64,000 nucleotides of DNA from Owenia fusiformis (Eukaryota > Annelida > Polychaeta > Sabellida > Oweniidae). The stretch lies in the NCBI GenBank assembly GCA_903813345.2, contig CAIIXF020000003.1:24383248-24447247 (forward strand). The letters run 5' to 3'. Of the stretch, positions 37,691 through 47,085 are shown piece by piece; the first letter of the stretch is position 1, and each line of letters begins with the position of its first letter. Made by a program: the position numbers and the translations under genes. The notes below the pieces were generated by a model. That model was not told the DNA's origin and made no database searches. It saw only the letters and a list, made by a program, of their open reading frames with translations.

Positions 37691-38095
37691 CTCGAAAAGT
37701 AGTGAAGCGATTTTGTTCATATTTGGTATGTGAATACTATAAACATTGCACACTGTCTAAAGACAGTTTTGATAGAAGGTGGCCATTTTGAAAAATGGCC
37801 GCCATTTTAACGTATTTTACTATAACTCGAAAAGTAGTGGAGCGATTTTGTTCATATTTGGTATGTGAATACTATAAGCATGGCACACTGTCTAATGACA
37901 CTTTTGGTAGAAGGTGGCCATTTTTCAAAATGGCCGCCATTTTAACATATTTTACTATAACTCGAAAAGTAGTGGAGCGATTTTGTTTAAATTTGGTATG
38001 TGAATACTAAAAGCATGGCATACTGTCTAATGACACTTTTGGTAGAAGGTGGCCATTTTGAAAAATGTGTGTTATTTTACAAGTACATGTGTGCA
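37691..38095 (+). repeat. Three tandem 135-bp units inside the element
   Basis: CTCGAAAAGTAGTG.AGCGA starts units at 37691, 37826 and 37961, exactly 135 bp apart. Each unit contains GGTATGTGAATACTA and ends in a GGCCATTTT palindrome. The sister element at 57981 has only two such units (from 58352 and 58488). Confidence 0.95.
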
Positions 38096-38639
38096 ATTTT
38101 TCCAAAATTTTATAGGTGGCTACTTAAAAGCATATTATTTCTTCTGATGACAACTTGGCTAGTGAGCAACCATTTTGAAAATGGTGGCCTTTCTGGTGTG
38201 TTGTTTTATGATATTTGCTATATATTTCGTTAGTAAAAGTGCCAGCCATTTCTGTTCGATGGGATTCGCTACGCTTTGGCGTTGCCGTTGTTCTGGTTGA
38301 ATTATCTGGAAAACTCCAGATTGAAAGTAGAAATCGTAGGTGTTGATGAGTAATTCACTCAATCTGTCTTGGAGAACCATTTTGCTCAATAACCTTGTCT
38401 GAATATATTCTTGTAGTTCATTAACTTGTCAAAAGGATTATCATAAACTAATTGCAAAATTTTCTTCATATTTGGTGGAAAGATGTATATTGGTGAATTG
38501 TTGTACGCAACAAAATAAATTTCCAAGATGGCTGCTGCTTTATATTTTTCATTTTAAACCAAAGTAATAAATATTATTGTTTGAAATTTAGGTATATTCA
38601 CAACATCTTTAGTATATTCACAACATCTATCTCATATAT

Positions 38640-39228
38640 ATTCCGAGTTTTCCACCATGACCCCTAGGGGCCATGCATGGGGGGTCGGGAAAATGGGAAT
38701 TTGCGTTAATTTTGAGATCTTTCTGAAGTATAGCTTTATTAATATAAAAGCTAATTTAGAGTAGATTGCAAATATTGTATTGGTTTTGTAATTTGGGCCT
38801 TGTAAAATTCAAAATGGCTGCATTATGTGAGATTTCGCAATAATTTTCTGATCCCTTAAAAGTATGGCTATATTATACTCAAATTGAATGAAATTTAGGG
38901 TAGATCATAACTATGGTATTGTCTTTCTGATTTATGCCTCAGAAAATTCAAAATGGCTGCCAACAGGAATTTGCAGCAATTTTGAGATCTTTCTTAAGTA
39001 TGGCTTTATTAAACTCAAATGAAAGGCAATTTAAAGTAGATTGCAAATATTGAATTGGTTTTGTAATTTGGGCCTCGTAAAATTAAAAATGGCCAATGCC
39101 TTATGTGGAATTTCCCAATAATTTTCTAATCTATTTTGGTAAATGTTTTCCTGATTTCTGCCTCAGAAAATTCAAATGTCTTTATTATTTGTGCCAAATG
39201 CCACCTCGTTGGAGTTGCCGTTTTCTAG
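38640..39228 (+). mobile_element. Decayed family-2 relative with ~135-bp tandem units
   Basis: TTTGAGATCTTTC-type blocks recur at 38711, 38845 (diverged), 38981 and about 39120, again spaced near 135 bp, each unit also holding AAAATTCAAAATGGC. It ends GGAGTTGCCGTTTTCTAGTT (CTAG at 39225-39228), the terminus shared with 7797, 38296, 42781 and 58716. The 5' end and (CCGT)n tract are not seen. Confidence 0.7.
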
Positions 39229-39297
39229 TTAAAATCTGTTGATAAAGTTGGGATTCACGAAAAACCACTGTCCAAGTTGTTTTTTATAGCGTCATAA

Positions 39298-40262
39298 CTG
39301 CTTCATTATTCGTTTGGAATAGATTCCCTTATACGAATATTAATGTAACATTTACAAATAAAATTTCAAAATACAAATACAAATATGATGTATCAAATAA
39401 ACAAACAGATACTAAATTCGGTTGCATTTTATGTTTGTAAGGACTAGAAATATTTGTAACTAACAATTTATTATTCGCCAACCACAGCTTACAATTCGTA
39501 AATTTCCCCAAAATTGCCTATTATTTTATCAAAGAGATGTATTTTTACCAATGATAATCTTGCTTATTACCCATGAATTATTGCAGAAAGCAAAGGAATA
39601 TTCGTACATTAGCGAATGATAAAATGAAACTTTACGAATATAAATGTGAGTTTACGAATACAAATGTGAATTAACGAATATAAACTGCAAGTCTCGAGAC
39701 AAAGGTCACGTGACATGACATGTGTGGGGGAGGGGGCGATGCCTTTGACCATGGGTTGACCATGTCTCGTTGAGAATGATCACGTGATCTTAATAATCCA
39801 ATGAAAAACGAATATAAAAGTGCAATTTACGAATACAAATGACAATATTTACGAACAATAAATGTGCACTTTTACGAAAACATATTACCTTGTTACGAAC
39901 ATAAATTCGACAATTAAAAAATAAAAATGCCAATGCTAGTACTTATTCATTGATAAATTCGACATTCAGTTCGTAGATATCAAATTAATATATTTGCAGA
40001 AACAATGATAAAGGTACAAAATGAACTCATTTTGTTTGTATACGGATAAAACAATGTGTCACTAACAAATGCGTTTAAGGACTTTTGAATGTATTTCAGT
40101 ATAAAACACATACATATACATTTTAACGAAACAAAATAGATTAACGAACAGAAAAGGCAAACAATGAATGAAAATACTCAAGTTCCGAACATAAATGTGC
40201 ATTTAACAAGTACAGAAGTTCAATTTACGAATACATATAGTAAAATACGAATAATGAAGCAG
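39298..40262. mobile_element. 965-bp element filled with a TTTACGAATA motif
   Basis: CTGCTTCATTATTCGT (39298-39313) and its exact complement (40247-40262) bound the segment. Inside, ACGAATA/ACGAACA words recur in direct orientation, often with spacing near 20 bp (TTTACGAATACAAATGTGAA and variants), thickest at 39630-39690 and 39800-39910. No coding region. Whether it moves as a unit is inference. Confidence 0.6.
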
Positions 40263-40826
40263 AAAATATTCCATAGTTTTTATAGACAAAAGTTTGCCCA
40301 TTTGACCAAAATACAATTTACAAGATTAGAATAAATTTTCAGCTCATTCCAGAGGCAGCATTGGCCTTCGGTCTTAGGGCCAAATGCTAACTGAGTAATG
40401 ATTGACATATAAGCACAAATGCCAAAAGGGGAGGGTGACTAAAAACTTTAAGGAAACCCAACAAGAAAAGCAAACTGTAAGTGTAAATCTGTCAAAGGAA
40501 AAGTAGACCCTATATATCCCAAAACCATGATTTAACGTGAATGTTTCCTCCCATATACACAGATTGTGTATTTTGTTTTAATTGCCCCTATTTCTATTTT
40601 CAGGTAAGAAATTTTGATGTACTTTGAAGTGTTGAAAGAAGCAATTTGCAAAAAAGTTTGTCAGGTAAGTGCATAAAAAACATAGGTGTTAAGAATACAC
40701 TACAGGTAATAGCTCACTCTACTTAAACTTTACTGGATTCTAAGTGTAAACATTATCCTGGGCATCTGCTGGTGAATTGAATAATTGAAAAACATGATTT
40801 TTCCAAATAAAGCGATTGTGCGGTCA

Positions 40827-41025
40827 AATGTGTCATATTGTAGAATATGAAACTGTTAGTTCTAATGTTAACTTGAATATAATGAATGTAAATATATTGA
40901 ACTGCCAATGTGTTATTTAATAGAATATGATACACTGAAGTTCTAATGTTAACTTGAATTTAATGAAAGAAAATATATTGAACTGCCAATGTGTCATCTG
41001 ATAGAATATGATACAGTGAAGTTTG
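40827..41025 (+). repeat. 80-bp tandem repeat, about 2.4 units
   Basis: AATGTGTCAT/AATGTGTTAT starts units at 40827, 40907 and 40988. The units share AGTTCTAATGTTAACTTGAA and AAATATATTGAACTGCCAAT. The last unit decays after about 37 bases. Confidence 0.9.
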
Positions 41026-41432
41026 TTAAACGAATATCGTTGAAGGATATCATAGATACATACAGTCTATCAAGAATGTCTATTTTTAATTGCTATCAGG
41101 AATAGCCATTTGTGATAACTGAACAGCCATTTATCCAAAAAGGCAAGTGTTCTTTTCATGAGTTTTCCTTGTCATGACAATCGATTCTAATAATTAAGAT
41201 TGGAACTGACAATGTTTTTTGAACATGCAATAAATTAGGGATTGGGGCAATACATTGATTTATGGCAAAAACAATTTTTAGGGGATGAGGTTAAAATCCT
41301 ATTTTGTTTTGTGTTTTTTGGTATTCCCAGTATCACATTAAATATTCTCTTTTTGTATATGTTTTTCATAAGACAGTCCTATACATATACAGGTATTGTA
41401 ATTCAAGTTGAAACTGCTTTTTCACAGGTTGA

Positions 41433-41747
41433 GTACCAAATTAAGTGTGGCAGTTAAACATGCAGGGAAGGTACAACACGAAGGTTATGCGATTTTAATA
41501 AACTGAGGTTTTTGTCGTTTGAGAAAGATCTGGTCTAGTTTCTAGATATGTAAATGTCTGTAACAATTTAAAAAACAGTTAACTTGATATTGAATTTCAC
41601 AGTAAAACCAACACAAACTGTGAATATAGTATATGGTATAATGCACAGGTCAATTTACCTCAGATACGCAAAAAAGATATGCTAAAATGTCATCACCCTC
41701 TGTTATACCTTTACCTGCACGTTTAACTGTCACACTTAATTTGGTAC
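41433..41747. mobile_element. 315-bp foldback/MITE-like element
   Basis: GTACCAAATTAAGTGTGGCA (from 41433) continues through AGTTAAACATGCAGG and matches the complement of 41706-41747 with three or four mismatches over about 40 bp. The middle is AT-rich and non-coding. No clear target duplication. Confidence 0.75.
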
Positions 41748-42589
41748 GTACCCTTTGTTCTTGTGTAAAGGCAAAAAATGCATGCTGCAGTTTTCCTGAA
41801 AATCATGTCATCAAGAGAAAGGCTTTTACTTTAGATTCATAAATTTTGATATAAAGTCCTAACAATTTATATTTTCTCTCAGATCATTTTGTCAGATCAT
41901 TTAACACAGTTAAAAGTTATGCATATGTCAGTTTTATATTTTTTCTATAAAAAAAACTATGTCATGCATCACTTATTCCTGACTGATCTATATTAAATTG
42001 GTTGCTAAAGTATAAGATAAAATAACTAAAAGGATGGCTTTTCCTATTAATCATATAATCTTGACAATATTTCACTTATGGCATACTATATGGTATTTCA
42101 TTAGATCTTATCAGTAGTAATATTCAGGAAAATCTGATACTATTTTAAGTTCACTGCTTCAACAAATAATCAATCAACCTAGAATCCATGCATATCATTT
42201 GGTATTTCTAACTTTTTCTTTTTTTCAGTCACTCATTTATTTATTTTTATGTTTAAAACATTCTGTAAAAAGTCATGGTTATGTGGATTATTCTCTGTGG
42301 CCCTGTGTGTGTGTGGATGCAACAGGTGTTTTCTGTGTTTTGTTCAAGTTGCAACACATTGTTGTGGGTGGCCACCCTGTATATAAAAGATGAGTAGAGG
42401 GCACTAATGCTGTTGATTTTTACCCAGCAATATACAATATCCAATTGACCCAATATACACAAGGATTATCCTATTGCACTTTGAAAAACTGCTGTATTGT
42501 AGTCCCGTTGACTGCTCAACCACATTGACAAGATATATACTGTTCACAGTATGGTTACTTATCATACATAAGACCACAAATATTGTATT

Positions 42590-42781
42590 GCCTTTATGAT
42601 TTGTGCCTTTGACACTCCAAAATGGCCACCTAAATGCGTAAATATGTAGAAATTCTAATAAATCTCCCATGTCTTAATTTTCTAAGGATTGAGTAGATGG
42701 TAAATGAGATTGTGACATATGAAGGTTCATGAATATTATGTTGGTTGGGATTTTCATATCCATTGAGTTGCAGTTTTCTAG
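42590..42781 (+). mobile_element. 3'-end fragment of the family-2 element
   Basis: It includes TTTATGATTTGTGCC and CCAAAATGGCC blocks like those at 38900-38960, and ends TTGAGTTGCAGTTTTCTAG (CTAG at 42778-42781) followed by TT. No 5' parts are present. Confidence 0.55.
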
Positions 42782-43415
42782 TTAACAATATATTCTTTGT
42801 TTATTTATTGATGATGTCATGTGTGCGTTTGCATATTACTGGTTCAACACAGTCTCAACTCACATCTCAACCAAAAAAAGTCATAACCAGTAATGGAGAC
42901 AAGAGTAATCATTTCTGATACAATATGTTTAATAGATTGTCAGCTGGTTATCAGAGCATGGTCTTTGCAATAGTAAAGAAGACCTGTTTTAGCATTTAAC
43001 ATTTTATTTGTGATCAGACGACTTGACAGATAGGATGTAACTAAAGTTAAGATCAGCTGTAACATCTATAGTCTTTAAAACATTTGTTACAGAACAAAAA
43101 AAACGATTCTTAAACCTGGGACATAGAAATGGATTACCCATTGCTTATTTTTCTAATGAAGAATACACTTGGAATAATATTTGAATATTTGTCTTCTCTC
43201 ATTATGATTACATTGCATCCAAAACTCCACCAATCATTAATCAACCTACATTCCTGCCAGATTCTAAACAAATAGATGCGGAACATGCACGGAGTGATAA
43301 TAATTTTTGAGGTTATGGTACAAAAAATGCACCAGACCGCATCAAATTCCAAAGATTTTCAAGAGAGCATTTCCCTGACCCCCTCTCATTGGTAATACCA
43401 ACTGCAAATATTAAG

Positions 43416-43511
43416 CAAATATTTCATTCTATGGAGGGCAATACCTGTTCATCTTTCAATGAAATCATTGAAAGTGCAACAGGTATTGCCCTCCATAGAA
43501 TGAAATATTTG
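43416..43511. repeat. 96-base hairpin with perfect 34-bp outer stem
   Basis: 43416-43449 (starts CAAATATTTCATTCTATGG) is exactly complementary to 43478-43511. After a 3/3-base internal loop there is a second perfect stem, CTTTCAATGA (43453-43462) with TCATTGAAAG (43465-43474), and a 2-base tip. It lies 2 bases from the inverted end of the adjacent segment at 43514. Confidence 0.95.
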
Positions 43512-43513
43512 TT

Positions 43514-44189
43514 TTATTATATCATTGCTAGACATTCACTACGATCAATGAAGGGTGTATCGACGAAAAATGTCATAAATTTTGGTAATATCGTCTTCAC
43601 TTATTGGTTGGTGGTGTTTTGTGTCTCCTTTTTCCAATGATTTCAAATGTTTTCTCATAGCAACATAAGCTGTCTTTGATCTGGTGAATTCAGAGTCGTT
43701 GATGATATTTATATCATTGCGTAGACTTTGTTCGTGCCTATTGAGTCCATGACGAATACTTTGCAGACTGGAACTCTTGTAATATTCCCCATTCTTCGTT
43801 CGCAGTTCAAGAAAAAAATCCTCTAAAATTCCATCCAGAATGATTTTATCTATAGATTTAACGTCTATTTCCATATCTTTTTCGTCCACATAACACTTGA
43901 AAATGTTCCAAGACTTTTCCGTTGATTTAATGGTGTTTTTAGAATGCACATCCCTCAAGATGTCGTTCTTTTCATCGGAATTCAGACTTTTAAATCTTTT
44001 TCCGTCTGCCATTTTAATGCATGTCACAACTGTACTGGATGAAATGGGATGATTCAGAATTCCCGGGCGGGCAATACGTCTTTTATAATTCAAAAATTAA
44101 GGGAGCTGTGAAATACGCTTTGGTAGTTTTGATCACATGGTACTGAATCAGCCAATCAAAGGACACAAATTCTAGCAATGATATAATAA
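43514..44189. mobile_element. 676-bp segment with 19-bp perfect inverted ends around a recombinase-like ORF
   Basis: 43514-43532 is the exact complement of TCTAGCAATGATATAATAA at 44171-44189. Between them lies the truncated minus-strand ORF at 43545-44012. Crypton elements normally lack inverted ends, so these may belong to a carrier element or reflect a local inverted duplication. No target duplication was identified. Confidence 0.6.
43545..44012 (-). pseudogene. Truncated Crypton-type tyrosine-recombinase-like protein (KIAA1958/ZMYM/QRICH1-like N-terminal part)
   Basis: An open frame of 155 residues from the Met at 44012; the frame is open 27 codons further upstream. It begins MADGKRFKSLNSDEKNDIL and includes a helical core-binding-type region (residues ~20-80: KSTEKSWNIFKCY, LEDFFLELRTKNGEYYKSSS, LQSIRHGLNRH). 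It goes on to SKTAYVAMRKHLKSL and stops after QPISEDDITKIYDIFRR. This matches my memory of the N-terminal half of Crypton-derived DUF3504/KIAA1958-like proteins. The C-terminal catalytic domain, with its Arg/His/Tyr residues, is missing, and the stop lies 12 bp from an inverted repeat. It is probably a dead fragment. A domesticated short protein is possible but untested. Confidence 0.6.
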
Positions 44190-46238
44190 TGCCTTTTACC
44201 CACAAATGCTCATATGAAATAGAGGTTGAGTTATTGCCAATTTTCTTTTTCAATGAATGCAATAAAAGCTTTCATCATTTTACCTTCCTTTGATGTCAGG
44301 TAGGACAATCTACCATTCTATAATTATAATGATTAAAACTACTTAAAAATGAATTAGGAAGAACCTTATACTAGTTTTACAAGATGGATTCTAATCATTT
44401 AACATGTTTAACCTTGTGCTGTCTTAGAATAAGAACCATATTATTACAGAGAGTGGAGAATATATATTGGCTAGAATTGCTCACCAGAAGTTTGTATCCT
44501 GGTAAATTTAGTTTGGTTCAATGGCTTAATTTTGTTGTTTATTGTTGATTAGGTTTGTGTTCTTCATAGTCCTCTTCTTGCAATCATTTCTTATCACTAC
44601 AATCTACACATTTGCTCACTCAAACCAGTATAATCTGAACATTTCATTCGTATAACTGATTTAATTCAAGTAAATTAGTCATCAGTGAGGTGATTTAGTG
44701 GCATTAAATCAAGATACAGTTGATTAAATCAGGAAAAATATAGTTCTGTTTCATCATTACTGTTGTAAGGTGGTAAGACTAATGAACTGGTATAGACGAG
44801 CTACTGACACAAAAGCTCATCAGGCACTACGGCCAGAAAAATAGGTTAATGGAAAGTTTGCATGATAAGATGTGAGGAGAGGAAATATGATTCCCCGTAT
44901 TAATAAAAGATACAAAATGATGTATGGTTAATGGAAAGAAATGGTTGTAATAAATAAAGCTAGGCTTTAATAAATTACTTGAACAATTAGCTTTCTAATT
45001 TTACATGCTACCTTTTAGTGTCTCAATGTAGAATGTGACCATATCAATTGCAAGTTTCAATTCTGATTTCAATTTTGATATTACAAATACTGAAATTCAA
45101 ATATCTTTAACTCATTACATATTTCTTTTTAACTATCAAATTGAACGCTTGTTTTTGGTGTTGCCCACTGTTCAGTATAAAAGGCATGATCCTGGAATAA
45201 TACTCCAGGATGGAATAATACTCCAGGGTATCCAGGTTGAGGTCATTATAAAAGCACCTATACCTGTTTATGTAGGAATTGTTTTAGTAATTATTAGATC
45301 ATCACATATTTATAAAAGGGACTTTTCGACATATCGATTCCACACTTTATGGGTGAAGTTTTAGGATCTTCTATTTGTGTTTAATTGTAAAAATTTATAT
45401 CTAGATTTACCATCACATATTTGCAAAAAGCATGGTCTCATGGAATGTCATGTGAATGTAACAAAGCAGTTTTGATAAGTACAAGGATTTATGTTGGCTT
45501 ATACACATGAATCTTTTGGATAATTCATCCTCTCAATGTTTACAGAGTCATTGTATACTTTTCAACAGATTTGGATAAACTGGATCCCCTATTTTCTTAT
45601 AGACAGATCCAGAAGGTAGAATCACCGGGAGCCACCATAAGCAATAATATGACTTTTTGTCATAAGCCTATAAAGTGAAAAGATAAAATTGATATACCTT
45701 TAGCCTAAATTTGCCTCAGATTTTCTTTATATTCCTTGATCAGATAGTGAAGAACTTGCTGTATGAGCACATGATCTTTGGGTCTTTTATTTTACTTTTG
45801 CATTGCTTTCAGTTATTTATCATGTGGCACTGTACATAAAATCAATTTGTAGCATCAAATGGGATATGAAATATGAGCCACGGTGCAATTATTTAAACAT
45901 TTTTATGGTACTCAATGGAAATCATGTAATTTCAAAAGAATCAACTTAGCAATAGAAGATTCATCCTACCTGTCACAAAAGAAATTGATATCTGATATTT
46001 GTATATCACGTTCCATGTTTAGTGTATTTTATTGACTAGTGTGTATCTTTTTTTTCCCATGAACCTCTGACCAATTATGGGGAATAATTGACATGTCACT
46101 AAATGGGAAACATGGTATAATACACTTTCCTAAGGGAATGGATTTGAGCTCTGCCCGAATTTATCTCATGTAAGATATCCTTATTTGATTTTCTCTTGGC
46201 TGAATTTAATATATTTTGCAGGGTATTATATGTTTTTG
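44190..46238. other. Gene-free stretch
   Basis: No gene recognised. A short direct repeat, TGGAATAATACTCCAGG, occurs twice in tandem at 45192-45229. A 109-codon open frame at 45035-45364 has no recognisable domain and I do not call it. Confidence 0.5.
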
Positions 46239-47085
46239 TCCCACTGAACAAAGTTCAATTAGTCCATAGGGATATAGAATAGCTGTTCTTCTGTTACTCT
46301 TTAACAAAACATGTGAGGCAGTATATTTATATTTATATATTATCCGTTCATCAGTTCGTCTATCCGTCCATTCGAGTGCCCAAATTCAAATACTGTTCAA
46401 TGGATTTGGTTCAAATTTGATAAGCTTATGCCTAATGGGACCTCTACTCAAGAAGGAATTCTCAGTAATGGTGTCTTAATTCAAATTGGCCATAATTTTT
46501 GTAAAGAATGTAATCTCTGATAACTCGTACTAGTGGACCGATCTAGTTTAAAATTTTGTATGCTGATGCCTTAGGGACACAGGGGCTCTACTCAAGAAGA
46601 AATCTTCAGTTATGGTAGTTTAATTCAAAATGGCCATCATTTTTGTAAAGAATGTAATCTTTGATAACTCAAATAGTACTAGTTGAAAATTTAGTTGAAA
46701 ATTTATAGGGGCATTCCTCAAGAAGATATTTTCACTATGGCCATTTAATTTTAAACAGCCGTCATTTCCACCATTTTTTACTCAAATACAAGTCCATGTA
46801 TTTGGTTCAAATTTTATATGCTGATGCTTTTGGGACATAGGACTCGAGGAATATTCAAGTCGGCTTCTAAATTCAAAATGGCCACCATTTTTCTTTAATA
46901 ATGTAATTTTACTCAAATACCAGTTATAGAGCTAGGTACAAATTGTATAGGCTAATGTCATAGGGGCTGTTAAAGAAGCCCTGCTCAAGAAGGAATTTCC
47001 AATATGACCACTCAATTCAAAATAGCCACCATTATTGAATACCATATGAGACATTATGGTTCACATTTTATATGCTGATGCCACC
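46239..47085 (+). mobile_element. Diverged (CCGT)n-family relative with ~144-bp tandem units
   Basis: The start TCCCACTGAACAAAGTTCA (hairpin TGAAC-aaa-GTTCA) and ATAGGGATATAGAATAGC parallel the family-2 start at 37282. A remnant of the tetranucleotide tract follows (atccgtt...gtctatccgtcc, 46342-46373), then TGCCCAAATTCAAATACTG in place of GGGCAATAACTCAAATACC. TGTAAAGAATGTAATCT recurs 144 bp apart (near 46501 and 46645), and further diverged units continue to about 47085. The 3' terminus is not clear. Confidence 0.65.

Larger units (their letters stand above)
37281..38296 (+). mobile_element. (CCGT)n family-2 element, pearl/DINE-like (Helentron-related layout), long copy
   Basis: In order: ATCCCATCGAAC (37281-37292) within a small hairpin (GAAC-gaa-GTTC), a (CCGT)n tract (37319-37383), a unique part, three 135-bp tandem units, the inverted copy GTTCGATGGGAT (38254-38265), a small hairpin ACGC-tttg-GCGT (38271-38282), and the end TTCTGGTT (CTGG at 38293-38296). 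The start reads A|TC and the end CTRR|T, as in Helitron-type rolling-circle elements. Offset inverted repeats, a tetranucleotide tract and internal tandem units are features described for pearl/DINE/HINE elements. No Rep/helicase gene is present, so it is non-autonomous. Confidence 0.75.

Noticed and set aside
45035-45364. 109-codon open frame
   Set aside because: AT-driven composition, no domain, and it contains an internal 18-bp direct repeat.
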